Shown here one piece after another: positions 7,936-15,724 of a stretch of DNA of 64,000 nt. Source of the stretch: Flavobacteriales bacterium (GTDB lineage Bacteria > Bacteroidota > Bacteroidia > UBA10329); contig JACJZQ010000004.1 in assembly GCA_020635495.1 (NCBI GenBank), positions 124,001 to 188,000 of the forward strand. Direction: 5' to 3'. The first letter of the stretch is position 1. Each line of letters begins with the position of its first letter. A program made the translations under genes and the position numbers. The notes under the pieces are model-generated. The model did no database searches and was not told the DNA's origin. It saw nothing but the letters and a program-made list of their open reading frames with translations.

Positions 7936-9020
7936 TGAGAAAAAACCCGAATCACTATGTAGTGATAATGGCTGGCGGAATCGGTTCGCGATTCTGGCCT
8001 ATGAGCCGAACACCCCATCCCAAGCAGTTTCTCGACATTCTTGGAACAGGAAAAACCCTGCTTCAGCAGACGTATGATCGGGCTAAAAAAATTGTTCCGG
8101 TTGAGAATATCCTCATCGTTACCAACTCTGAGTATCGAGGTCTGGTAAAAGAGCAATTGAAAGGAATCAAAACCTCTCAAATGCTATTGGAGCCGGCCAG
8201 AAGGAATACGGCTCCGTGTGTAGCCTACGCGGCATTCCGCATCAAGGCAAAAAATCCAAACGCCAGTATGGTGGTGGCGCCTTCAGATCATCTTATTTTG
8301 AAAGACAAGGAATATGTATCGCTTATCAATCAGGCGTTGGCCGAAGTGGATAAGAGCGATTCACTCATAACCCTTGGCATTACTCCAACACGTCCTGACA
8401 CAGGATATGGTTATATCCAGTTTCAGGATTGCGGTTTGGATGGAATCTGCAAGGTGAAAACCTTTACCGAGAAGCCCGATCTGGAAATGGCCAAAACCTT
8501 GGTGAAAAGCGGGGAATTTCTTTGGAATGCCGGCATTTTCATTTGGTCAGTTAAAGGCATTTTGTCCGCTTTCGAGAATCTGATGCCAGAGATGTATCAG
8601 ACATTCCAAGAAGGAGAGGATCAATTTGGAACAAAAGAGGAGAAGAAGTTTGTGGAACTTGCTTACACCCAGTGCAAGAGCATTTCCATTGATTATGGTG
8701 TTATGGAGAAGGCCAAGAACGTTTACACCATTGCTGCAGATATTGGTTGGAGTGATCTAGGAACATGGGGTTCTCTTTATTCTTATTCGGACAAGGACGA
8801 AGACGGACACGTTATTCAAGGCCGCAATGTCTTGACCTATGATTCGAAAAACTGCATCGTCAATGTTCCGAAAAATAAGCTGGTTGTGCTTCAGGGAATG
8901 AAGGACATGATCGTGGTGGAGAATGATGATATTCTACTTGTTTGCCGTCAGAAAGATGAGCAGCAGATAAAGCGTATCGTTAACGATGTGAAAGCCACGA
9001 AAGGCGATAAGTTCGTTTAG
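7935..9020 (+). CDS. manC: Mannose-1-phosphate guanylyltransferase
   Basis: A 361-residue nucleotidyltransferase that makes GDP-mannose from mannose-1-phosphate and GTP for polysaccharide and glycan synthesis. The N-terminal signature is MAGGIGSRFWPMSRTPHPKQ. VAPSDH, FTEKPD, WNAGIFIWS and DIGWSDLGTWGS follow in the order expected for ManC. There is no C-terminal phosphomannose isomerase domain, so this is the monofunctional short form. The ATG overlaps the TAA of the aminotransferase gene (TAATG). GDP-mannose would feed glycosyltransferases such as those at 28.6-31.6 kb; that link is inference. Confidence 0.93.
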   Translation: MRKNPNHYVVIMAGGIGSRFWPMSRTPHPKQFLDILGTGKTLLQQTYDRAKKIVPVENILIVTNSEYRGLVKEQLKGIKTSQMLLEPARRNTAPCVAYAAFRIKAKNPNASMVVAPSDHLILKDKEYVSLINQALAEVDKSDSLITLGITPTRPDTGYGYIQFQDCGLDGICKVKTFTEKPDLEMAKTLVKSGEFLWNAGIFIWSVKGILSAFENLMPEMYQTFQEGEDQFGTKEEKKFVELAYTQCKSISIDYGVMEKAKNVYTIAADIGWSDLGTWGSLYSYSDKDEDGHVIQGRNVLTYDSKNCIVNVPKNKLVVLQGMKDMIVVENDDILLVCRQKDEQQIKRIVNDVKATKGDKFV

Positions 9021-9039
9021 ATAGCAAGAATGGTTAACT

Positions 9040-9070
9040 AAAAAGCCCGGCCAATTTGGCCGGGCTTTTT
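9040..9070. terminator. Bidirectional terminator between manC and fumC
   Basis: GCCCGGCCAA (9045-9054), one base, TTGGCCGGGC (9056-9065), bordered by A5 and T5. It serves both converging genes. Confidence 0.93.
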
Positions 9071-9089
9071 AATTGAATGGAATATCATT

Positions 9090-10487
9090 CTACAGACTCC
9101 CGATCATCTTTTTCGGGTCAACCCACTCATCATATTCTTCCGAAGTTAGGTAACCCAAAGCCAAAGCAGCAGCTTTCAGGGTTGTGCCTTCTTGGTGCGC
9201 TTTTCCAGCAATCTCTGCTGCCTTGTAGTAGCCGATCTTGGTGTTCAATGCGGTCACCAACATCAAACTGTTGTTTACCAACTCAGTGATACGCGTGTGA
9301 TTCGGCTCAATACCTTGCGCACAATGCTCATCAAATGACACGCAGGCGTCTCCTATCAATCGTGCAGATTGAAGCACGTTGTATGCCATCACAGGTTTGA
9401 AAACATTCAACTCATAATGGCCTTGCGTTCCAGCAATGGTGACTGCCGTGTCATTTCCCATTACCTGTGCACAAACCATTGTCAGGGCTTCACATTGAGT
9501 TGGGTTTACTTTTCCCGGCATAATGGAAGAACCTGGCTCATTCGCAGGAATGATCAACTCGCCAATTCCTGAACGCGGGCCAGAAGCCATCATTCGGATA
9601 TCGTTGGCGATCTTATTCAACGAAACTGCCAACTGCTTCAATGCTCCGTGGGTTTCCACCAACGCATCGTGGGCAGCCAAAGCTTCAAACTTGTTCTCGG
9701 CAGAAACGAAAGGAAGCCCAGAGAACTCCGCAATCTTTTTCGCTACCAACTCGGCATAGCCTTTTGGAGTGTTGATTCCAGTACCAACAGCAGTTCCACC
9801 AAGTGCCAATTCACTCAAATGCGGAAGCGTGTTTTTCAAAGCTTTCAACCCGTGGTCCAATTGCGAAACATAACCGCTGAATTCCTGTCCAAGTGTTAGT
9901 GGCGTGGCATCCATTAGGTGCGTACGACCGATCTTCACAACATCCTTGAATTCAACTGATTTCTTCTTCAGCGTATCGCGAAGAATCTCAACTCCAGGAA
10001 TAGTGGTTTCTACCACCATTTTGTAGCACGCAATGTGCATTCCGGTAGGGTAGGTGTCGTTCGATGACTGACTCTTGTTCACATCATCATTCGGTTTCAG
10101 CACCTTGTCTTTGTCATCCAACTTGCCTCCACTTATTACATGAGCGCGATTTGCAATCACTTCATTGCAGTTCATATTGCTCTGCGTTCCAGAACCGGTT
10201 TGCCAGATCACCAACGGGAATTGATCATCATGTTTTCCTTCCAGAATTTCATCGCAAACAGCAGAAATCAGGTCTCGCTTTTTCTCGTCCAATACACCCA
10301 ATTCACAATTGGTGTGTGCCGCGGCCTTTTTCAGGTAGGCAAATCCGTAGATAACCTCTAAAGGCATGCTTGCTACAGGGCCAATTTTGAAGTTGTTGCG
10401 CGAACGCTCGGTCTGTGCGCCCCAGTATTTATCGGCAGGTACTTGAACCTCGCCCATGGTATCTTTCTCAATTCTATAATCTGACAT
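9090..10487 (-). CDS. fumC: Class II fumarate hydratase
   Basis: A 465-residue TCA-cycle enzyme that interconverts fumarate and malate. It has the superfamily signature GSSIMPGKVNPTQCE near residue 319 (catalytic Ser in the mobile loop), GSGTQSNMNCNEVIANRA, and GRTHLMDATPLTLGQE with the catalytic His. Length and motif order are those of iron-independent FumC, not aspartase (which shares the fold). The start is fixed by a full consensus promoter ending 20 bases upstream. The gene is monocistronic: the terminator at 9040-9070 follows. Confidence 0.95.
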   Translation of the reverse strand: MSDYRIEKDTMGEVQVPADKYWGAQTERSRNNFKIGPVASMPLEVIYGFAYLKKAAAHTNCELGVLDEKKRDLISAVCDEILEGKHDDQFPLVIWQTGSGTQSNMNCNEVIANRAHVISGGKLDDKDKVLKPNDDVNKSQSSNDTYPTGMHIACYKMVVETTIPGVEILRDTLKKKSVEFKDVVKIGRTHLMDATPLTLGQEFSGYVSQLDHGLKALKNTLPHLSELALGGTAVGTGINTPKGYAELVAKKIAEFSGLPFVSAENKFEALAAHDALVETHGALKQLAVSLNKIANDIRMMASGPRSGIGELIIPANEPGSSIMPGKVNPTQCEALTMVCAQVMGNDTAVTIAGTQGHYELNVFKPVMAYNVLQSARLIGDACVSFDEHCAQGIEPNHTRITELVNNSLMLVTALNTKIGYYKAAEIAGKAHQEGTTLKAAALALGYLTSEEYDEWVDPKKMIGSL

Positions 10488-10507
10488 GGTGTTTCTGATT
10501 AGGCCGA

Positions 10508-10537
10508 CAAATTTATCCGCAGAATCCTAGCATTCAA
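10508..10537 (-). promoter_or_regulatory. fumC promoter, full Flavobacterium consensus
   Basis: On the minus strand: TTG (10537-10535), 19 bases, then TAAATTTG (10515-10508). This is a perfect match to TTG-N17-23-TAnnTTTG. The fumC ATG lies 20 bases further on. Confidence 0.75.
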
Positions 10538-10545
10538 ACTATGGC

Positions 10546-10553
10546 TAACTTTG
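10546..10553 (+). promoter_or_regulatory. -7 element of secreted esterase gene
   Basis: TAACTTTG is a perfect -7 match, 23 bases before ATG 10577. No TTG sits at the -33 distance. It lies back to back with the fumC promoter. Confidence 0.5.
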
Positions 10554-10576
10554 ATTTGAACAACTTGACAATTATC

Positions 10577-11716
10577 ATGAGTAACATTTTAGGTGCGGCC
10601 TTTCTACTTCTTGCCAGCTTCGCGAAAGGACAAACCATTACTGGTACCATCATGCATGATGGGATTGTGAGGGATTATCGGTTGTATGTGCCGGCAGTGT
10701 ATGATGGTTCTGAGGCGGTGCCGTTGGTTTTTAACTTACATGGTTATACGTCTAATGCTTTTCAGCAGGAAGCTTACGGAGATTTCAGGCCAATAGCTGA
10801 CACGGCAAACTTCTTACTTGTTCATCCTAACGGAACGCAAGACCAATCGGGAACCACATTCTGGAATGCTTTCGGTTCTCCTTCTGAAACCGTAGATGAT
10901 GTGGGCTTTCTTTCAGCACTTATCGATTCGCTTAACGCTGATTACAACATAGATCTGAACCGAGTTTACAGCACTGGCATGAGCAACGGAGGGTTTATGA
11001 GCTATCGACTTGCATGTGAGCTCGGGTCTCGAATTGCGGCTATTGCTTCGGTTACAGGCGCCATGATAGACCCCGCTTTCTTGGCATGTAACCCATCCCA
11101 TCCAACACCGGCCATGCAGATACACGGAACGGCCGATCCAACAGTGCCGTACAATGGCGCAACTGGAGTGTTGGGTGCTGTTGCGAGTGCGGAATATTGG
11201 GTCGGTTTCAATAACTGCAACCCAACGCCTGTTGAAACAGCTGTTCCTGATATTGACATGACCGATCTGTGCACGGCTGATCATTTTGTTTACAGCGGGG
11301 GAGACGCAGGGTCGTCCGTTGAATTCTACAGAGTAAATGGTGGAGCCCATACTTGGCCAGGAACCAATCCGTTTTTCGTAACGCTTGGAGTCACCAACCA
11401 GGATTTTTCGGCCTCAGTAGAAATCTGGCGGTTCTTTAGTCAGTATCGATTGAATGAGTTGGTTGGAGTGGATGACCTGAGTGAAGAGGAAGTTAGCTTC
11501 ACGGTCTTTCCAAATCCATCCAATGGCGATTTTCGAATTCAATTTGAGGAGTATGGAAATAGAACGATTGAACTTCGAAATGCCTTAGGTCAATTGGTAA
11601 AGGTGTTTCAAACAACCGAGTCTGGTCTTGATCTGAATATCGACAGAACAGGAATTTACTTTCTAACTATTGAGCAAGATGGTGTCAGACATTCGAAAAA
11701 ATTGATCGTGGAATGA
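10577..11716 (+). CDS. Secreted PHB-depolymerase/feruloyl-esterase-like hydrolase with T9SS tail
   Basis: A 379-residue exported alpha/beta hydrolase of the LpqC / poly(3-hydroxybutyrate) depolymerase-like esterase group. After the signal peptide MSNILGAAFLLLASFAKGQ come the oxyanion region FNLHGYTSNAFQQ, the nucleophile elbow STGMSNGGFMSY, the acid in HGTADPTVPY and the catalytic His in GGAHTWPG. A type A sorting tail closes the protein (VFPNPSNGDF, IELRNALGQLVK, GIYFLTIEQDG), so it should be delivered by the T9SS to the surface or medium. The start at 10577 is chosen because the -7 box at 10546-10553 lies downstream of the alternative ATG at 10541. The natural ester substrate is not evident. 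Confidence 0.85.
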   Translation: MSNILGAAFLLLASFAKGQTITGTIMHDGIVRDYRLYVPAVYDGSEAVPLVFNLHGYTSNAFQQEAYGDFRPIADTANFLLVHPNGTQDQSGTTFWNAFGSPSETVDDVGFLSALIDSLNADYNIDLNRVYSTGMSNGGFMSYRLACELGSRIAAIASVTGAMIDPAFLACNPSHPTPAMQIHGTADPTVPYNGATGVLGAVASAEYWVGFNNCNPTPVETAVPDIDMTDLCTADHFVYSGGDAGSSVEFYRVNGGAHTWPGTNPFFVTLGVTNQDFSASVEIWRFFSQYRLNELVGVDDLSEEEVSFTVFPNPSNGDFRIQFEEYGNRTIELRNALGQLVKVFQTTESGLDLNIDRTGIYFLTIEQDGVRHSKKLIVE

Positions 11717-11726
11717 GAAAGATCAC

Positions 11727-11757
11727 TTGTCCAAATGGTTGGCATACATTACTTTCG
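11727..11757 (+). promoter_or_regulatory. Promoter of small membrane protein gene
   Basis: TTG (11727-11729), 20 bases, TACTTTCG (11750-11757; one mismatch to TAnnTTTG), 17 bases before the ATG at 11775. Confidence 0.5.
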
Positions 11758-11774
11758 CCTCAAATTCTAAGAAA

Positions 11775-11945
11775 ATGAGTGTCGGTATCGTTGTAATTTT
11801 CGCTTATATGCTTCTCGGGTTCTGGATGTTGGTATTCCTAGGACTATGGATTCCATTGATGGCAACACTTCTTTTCATGGAAAGATTCAGTCCAGAAATG
11901 GGCGAGAAATTGGCGGCAATGATTGCCCCAAGAGCACAAGACTAA
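11775..11945 (+). CDS. Small membrane protein, unknown function
   Basis: A 56-residue peptide that is mostly a hydrophobic hairpin: IVVIFAYMLLGFWMLVFLGL, a short turn with Pro, then LMATLLFMERF, and an amphipathic tail ending in APRAQD. No family is recognised. The ATG at 11775 is preferred to an in-frame TTG at 11727, which is itself the -33 element of the likely promoter. The stop overlaps the stop of the convergent ArsC-like gene by 4 bp, and its terminator lies inside that gene's coding sequence (11970-11994). Confidence 0.5.
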   Translation: MSVGIVVIFAYMLLGFWMLVFLGLWIPLMATLLFMERFSPEMGEKLAAMIAPRAQD

Positions 11946-12280
11946 AGCAACGTTTTAACGTTTTCAGGAGGCCGTCCCAAGACGGCCTTTTTTTGTTTTA
12001 CAACAATCGGTCGTTCGATCAGTTTCGGGTATTTCACCATCGCAGCGATCCACTCATCGTCAGAAAGGTCTTTGCCCTTGTAATTGTCTTTGAAATCTGC
12101 TTCACCACGTCTAAGCAGGTCATATGGCTTTATGCCAAGCATGGCAATCAACTCCTTCAGTTCTGCCTCAGTTGGAATATCATTCAGATACTCAATGATC
12201 TCAGGTTCTATTCCTGCGTTGTGGATCAACTCCAAAGTTTGTCTCGACTTTGTACATCGTGGATTGTGATAGATTTTCAT
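11942..12280 (-). CDS. ArsC-family arsenate reductase-like protein
   Basis: A 112-residue thioredoxin-fold protein of the ArsC/Spx/YffB family. The active-site region is YHNPRCTKSRQTL with the single catalytic Cys, and the family C-terminus is ERPIVVKQKKAVLGRPPENV. Only one CxxxR-type cysteine site is present, as in glutaredoxin-linked ArsC enzymes. No ars operon genes are nearby, so arsenate as true substrate is unproven; an orphan ArsC-like redox protein is possible. The codons for KQKKAVLGRPP form an intrinsic terminator for the opposite strand, so the DNA does double duty. Confidence 0.85.
   Translation of the reverse strand: MKIYHNPRCTKSRQTLELIHNAGIEPEIIEYLNDIPTEAELKELIAMLGIKPYDLLRRGEADFKDNYKGKDLSDDEWIAAMVKYPKLIERPIVVKQKKAVLGRPPENVKTLL
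11970..11994 (+). terminator. Terminator for the 11775 gene, embedded in arsC coding sequence
   Basis: GGCCGTC (11970-11976), loop CCAA, GACGGCC (11981-11987), then T7. It is oriented for rightward transcripts and lies fully within the 3' coding part of the convergent ArsC-like gene. Confidence 0.8.
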
Positions 12281-12285
12281 GGTAC

Positions 12286-12305
12286 GAAGTTATGAAGGGA
12301 TGAAG
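12286..12305 (+). repeat. Left arm of inverted repeat around four-helix-bundle gene
   Basis: GAAGTTATGAAGGGATGAAG; 17 of 20 bases match the reverse complement of 12691-12710. A second partial copy (GAGGTTATGAAG) follows at 12310-12321. Confidence 0.6.
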
Positions 12306-12313
12306 TATTGAGG

Positions 12314-12688
12314 TTATGAAGAGGTTTTCGCGTCAAGGGACTTGATTAGCCCGTTGAGCAGTGCAGCACACTTTTGTTCCTGTTCGTTAAGGGGTCTGAT
12401 TCTTTCAGAATTACAGAAGTCCAACAGCACGCAAAGGTCTAGGACCGTGTTTACTTCACTTAGCGAACCTCTGGCGATATGAAGAAAGTGCTTGAACTCA
12501 CTATCGGTATTTCTTCCAGCTCCTTCTGCAATATTCAGCGGAATGGAAACAGCCGCGCGTTTCAGTTGGGAGATGATGTTGAACTTTTCCTCGGAAGGCA
12601 ATTCTAAGGCGAAAACGTAAACCAACCGCACAAGCTCCATAGACTCTTGCCAAGCCATCAAGTTTTTATGCGGCCATCCTTTCTTCAT
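12314..12688 (-). CDS. S23/IVP-type four-helix-bundle protein
   Basis: A 124-residue protein of the 23S rRNA intervening-sequence (S23, four-helix-bundle) family. Family marks are the N-terminal MAWQESMELVRLVY, the LPSEEKFNIISQLKRAAVSI block, PLNIAEGAGR and the FLHIARGSLSEVNT helix. Members were first found in insertions of 23S rRNA genes, and related proteins (Avd) accompany diversity-generating retroelements; the function of stand-alone copies is unknown. Here the gene is solitary between prfB and an ArsC-like gene and is bracketed by a 20-bp imperfect inverted repeat, the right arm of which reaches the last codon of prfB. This suggests the whole unit arrived as a cassette. Confidence 0.85.
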   Translation of the reverse strand: MKKGWPHKNLMAWQESMELVRLVYVFALELPSEEKFNIISQLKRAAVSIPLNIAEGAGRNTDSEFKHFLHIARGSLSEVNTVLDLCVLLDFCNSERIRPLNEQEQKCAALLNGLIKSLDAKTSS

Positions 12689-12690
12689 TC

Positions 12691-12710
12691 CTTCATCACC
12701 TCATAACCTC
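12691..12710 (-). repeat. Right arm of inverted repeat around four-helix-bundle gene
   Basis: On the minus strand GAGGTTATGAGGTGATGAAG, 17 of 20 identical to 12286-12305. It runs into GAATGAAG, the start of the four-helix-bundle gene, and touches the prfB stop codon. Confidence 0.6.
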
Positions 12711-13809
12711 ATTCCGAAGTATTTTCGTTTCCGAACTGCAACAGGTATCCTTTGATGAACTTGTTCAGGTCTCCATCCATTACACCTTGAATGTCCGAGG
12801 TTTCAATTCCAGAGCGGAGGTCTTTCACCAATTTATAAGGGTGGAAGACATAGTTTCTGATCTGTGCTCCGAATTCCACTTTCATCTTAGAGCCTTCCAC
12901 TTCGGCACGCTTTGCCAAGCGCTTTCTGAGCTCAATGTCGTAAAGCTGTGATTTGAGGAGTTTCAGCGCAGCTTCACGGTTTGCCAACTGAGAACGGCTT
13001 TCCGTGTTTCGTATAATGATACCGCTGGGGTGGTGCGTTACGCGAACGCCCGTTTCCACCTTGTTCACGTTCTGACCGCCAGCACCTCCTGATCGGAAAG
13101 TGTCCCAACTCAGATCTGCTGGATTGATCTCAATTTCAATGGAGTCATCCACAACGGGATAAACGAAAACCGAAGCGAAAGACGTGTGGCGTCTTGCGTT
13201 ACTATCGAACGGTGAAATTCTGACCAGACGATGCACACCGTTTTCTCCTTTCAGGTTTCCGTAAGCGTATTCTCCCTCAATCTGAAGAGAGCAAGAGCGG
13301 ATGCCGGCAATGTCATCTTCCTGAATGTCGTTTTCCGTAACCTTGAAACCATTCTTCTCCGCCCACATGATGTACATACGCATCAGCATGCCGGCCCAGT
13401 CACAACTTTCTGTTCCGCCTGCACCTGAGTTTATCTCCAGAACAGCACTCAGTTCATCACCCTCATCGCCCAACATGTTTCTGAACTCAAGATCCTCGAG
13501 TAGGTCAGTGAAATTCTCGCGCTGTGCCTCAACTTCTTCTTCGCTCGCCTCTCCTTCTTTGTTGAACTCGTATAGTACAACCAGGTCTTCCAATGCAGTT
13601 TCGGCCGCAGCATAAGCCTTGGTCCATTCCTTCTTGGCGTTGGTTTTCTTCATCAAGGCTTCTGCCTGCTGTGGATCGTCCCAAAAGCCGGGTGCCAAGG
13701 TGGTCTGAGTTTCCTCCTCAATTTCGCGCAGTTTGCGGTCAATTTCCAGATAACCACGTAGGTCGGAAAGACGTTTTTTAAGGTCGTTAAGTTGATCGGA
13801 TGTGATCAT
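12709..13809 (-). CDS. prfB: Peptide chain release factor 2
   Basis: A 366-residue class I release factor that reads UGA/UAA. The anticodon-like SPF tripeptide lies in VRISPFDSNARRHTSF, which distinguishes it from RF1, and the peptidyl-tRNA hydrolysis motif is GGAGGQNVNKV. The reading frame is uninterrupted. At the place where many bacteria carry the autoregulatory UGA frameshift (after LRGYL, here residues 18 to 22) the next codon is GAA, so this copy has no programmed frameshift. The promoter -7 box is at 13844-13851. The 3' end abuts the inverted repeat of the four-helix-bundle unit. Confidence 0.95.
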   Translation of the reverse strand: MITSDQLNDLKKRLSDLRGYLEIDRKLREIEEETQTTLAPGFWDDPQQAEALMKKTNAKKEWTKAYAAAETALEDLVVLYEFNKEGEASEEEVEAQRENFTDLLEDLEFRNMLGDEGDELSAVLEINSGAGGTESCDWAGMLMRMYIMWAEKNGFKVTENDIQEDDIAGIRSCSLQIEGEYAYGNLKGENGVHRLVRISPFDSNARRHTSFASVFVYPVVDDSIEIEINPADLSWDTFRSGGAGGQNVNKVETGVRVTHHPSGIIIRNTESRSQLANREAALKLLKSQLYDIELRKRLAKRAEVEGSKMKVEFGAQIRNYVFHPYKLVKDLRSGIETSDIQGVMDGDLNKFIKGYLLQFGNENTSE

Positions 13810-13843
13810 TCGGTTGTGTTTACAAAGGGTTATTCCCTTGGCG

Positions 13844-13851
13844 CAAAAGTA
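13844..13851 (-). promoter_or_regulatory. -7 element of prfB
   Basis: TACTTTTG on the minus strand, a perfect TAnnTTTG match, 34 bases before the prfB ATG. No TTG at the -33 distance. Confidence 0.5.
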
Positions 13852-13869
13852 ATAGAACTAAGATGGGGT

Positions 13870-14325
13870 TCAGAGGTCTTTGATGGCTTCGGTCACCAAA
13901 TTCCCTTCGAATCCGCGGCCCGTTACAAATCGGTAGATCGCGCCTCTGCGTTTCCACGGGTTCTTCTCTTTCAGCTTGGACCTTTTCAGTTCAATGGCCT
14001 CTTGCAGTGCTTGCAGGTAGCTGTCTTCGTCAATTTCGGTCAAAGCCAATTGAATGCATCGTTTACTGACATCATGCTGCTTCAAACCTTGAATGATCTT
14101 GATCCGTCCCCATTTTTTGATGTTGAATTTCCCTCGAACGTAGGTTCTTGCAAATCGCTCTTCGTTGAGGAAATTCTCTTGAATAAGTGCCAACAGCATT
14201 TCATCCCGCCATTCTTGCGGAATGTTCAGATCCCACATTTTCTGAACAACATCATGATGACTGCGTTCTTGATATGCGCAATACTTCCGAAGCTTTTCCA
14301 GTAATGCCTTTGGGCCTTCTTCCAT
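13870..14325 (-). CDS. recX: RecX-family regulatory protein
   Basis: A 151-residue helical protein with the RecX repeat pattern: LRKYCAYQERSHHDVVQKM, LIQENFLNEERFARTYVRGK, KWGRIKIIQGLKQHDVS and a C-terminal GFEGNLVTEAI. RecX binds RecA filaments and modulates recombination. recA is not nearby, which is common in Bacteroidota. The gene is divergent from the MFS transporter. A near-consensus TAATTTTC lies only 4 bases before the ATG, so the mRNA leader may be very short. Confidence 0.88.
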   Translation of the reverse strand: MEEGPKALLEKLRKYCAYQERSHHDVVQKMWDLNIPQEWRDEMLLALIQENFLNEERFARTYVRGKFNIKKWGRIKIIQGLKQHDVSKRCIQLALTEIDEDSYLQALQEAIELKRSKLKEKNPWKRRGAIYRFVTGRGFEGNLVTEAIKDL

Positions 14326-14423
14326 TCTCGAAAATTACGATTAGACTGATTAGTGACCCGCGACCAGCGAACTTTGTTGACGGAAAATCTTGTGGCTTGC
14401 ACCTTTCGCCTTACGACTAAGGT

Positions 14424-14431
14424 TAGTTTTG
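14424..14431 (+). promoter_or_regulatory. -7 element of MFS transporter gene
   Basis: TAGTTTTG matches TAnnTTTG exactly and ends 12 bases before the ATG at 14444. A TTG at 14397-14399 is 24 bases upstream, slightly outside the usual spacing. Confidence 0.5.
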
Positions 14432-14443
14432 CCGCACCTGATC

Positions 14444-15724
14444 ATGGAGAATAAACGCGCCCTCACGCTACTGCTCACATCTCATGTGGTTTCCAGCTTT
14501 GCGCAGGGCATCACCATGCTTTCCATACCATGGTATTTCGCTTCAATCGTTGGCGAATCTGTTGTGTTTGGAAAGGTGTTGGCCATCGCCACGTTTATCA
14601 GCATTTTCTGGAGTTTGTTTGCGGGGACTCTCATTGACCGATACCCACGGAAGAACATCTTTTGGATTGCTTCCATCATAGGGTTTGTGGTGCTTGGCTT
14701 TGCCGGATTGTATGGCGAAAACACGGGTGAAGCTCCGATATGGCTTGTGGCGGGCATTTTTGTGTTCACGTTTTTCGGATTCAACATTCATTACCCGAAT
14801 CTGTATGCGTTTTCGCAGCAGTTGGCTGCCAGACGAGATTACGGAAGAATCAATTCGTTGCTGGAAATTCTAGGTCAGAGTACCAATGTCATATCTGGAG
14901 CATTTGGGGCGGTGCTTCTGTCGGGTACCGCGGGCGGAAGCCTCAATATGATGGGACTACAGATTGATTTCCCATTTGAAATAGATGCTTGGACCATTTC
15001 GGAGATCTTTCTGCTTGATGCCAGCACGTACGCTATTGCAGCCTGCATCATTCCGTTCATCCAATTTGTGGAGGTTGACCCTTTGCCCGTTGATATGGAG
15101 CGAATTGCAGAACGTTTCAAACGTGGTTGGCGGTTTTTAATGCTGAATAAAGAACTGCTGGTCTTCGGACTTACCACTTATTCCATTTTCGTGGTTCTGC
15201 TTGTGGAGGTTCAGTTTTTACTGCCCATTTACGTGGACAAGCATTTGCAAACGGGCGCGGATGTTTACGCAAGCAGCGAGGTGTATTTTGCGTTGGGGAG
15301 CCTCTTTGCAGGTATGTTCATCCGAAGGTTGACCAGAAAAATCCCTGCGGCAAATTCCATCATTGTATTGATGCTTATTGCCGGAGTTTCTTTCGTGGTT
15401 GTGGCATTCACCAGAAGTGTTCTTGGGTTCTACCTGTTCTCTGTTCTCATTGGGTTTTCCAATGCTGGTACCCGAATTACCAGAGTTACTTATCTGTTCG
15501 AAAACGTTCCGAACAACATCATCGGCAGAGCCAATAGCATTTTCTATGTCTATAACATCACAAGCCGCGGAATTCTGCTTACGGCATTTTCAATGGCGTT
15601 CTTCTCCGAAGGGAATAACATTATTTGGAGTTATGTGATCTGCGGTTCGTTCATCCTTGTTTCGGTGCTACCGCTTGTTGCCATTGCCAGCAAATTGAAA
15701 GACCTGAAGATCAATACGGTCTGA
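14444..15724 (+). CDS. MFS transporter
   Basis: A 426-residue major facilitator protein with about 12 hydrophobic helices. The loop between helices 2 and 3 has the family form GTLIDRYPRKNIFW, a variant of GxxxDRxGRR, and a second copy (ARRDYGRINSLLEILGQS) follows in the next helices. The family resembles the NreB/enterobactin-exporter-like MFS branch, but the substrate is unknown. The start at 14444 follows the perfect -7 box. The stop is back to back with that of the convergent gene (TGATCA shares both stops). Confidence 0.85.
   Translation: MENKRALTLLLTSHVVSSFAQGITMLSIPWYFASIVGESVVFGKVLAIATFISIFWSLFAGTLIDRYPRKNIFWIASIIGFVVLGFAGLYGENTGEAPIWLVAGIFVFTFFGFNIHYPNLYAFSQQLAARRDYGRINSLLEILGQSTNVISGAFGAVLLSGTAGGSLNMMGLQIDFPFEIDAWTISEIFLLDASTYAIAACIIPFIQFVEVDPLPVDMERIAERFKRGWRFLMLNKELLVFGLTTYSIFVVLLVEVQFLLPIYVDKHLQTGADVYASSEVYFALGSLFAGMFIRRLTRKIPAANSIIVLMLIAGVSFVVVAFTRSVLGFYLFSVLIGFSNAGTRITRVTYLFENVPNNIIGRANSIFYVYNITSRGILLTAFSMAFFSEGNNIIWSYVICGSFILVSVLPLVAIASKLKDLKINTV

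Noticed and set aside
11942..12280. An arsenic resistance island
   Set aside because: A single ArsC-like gene with no arsR, arsB/acr3 or arsM in the window.
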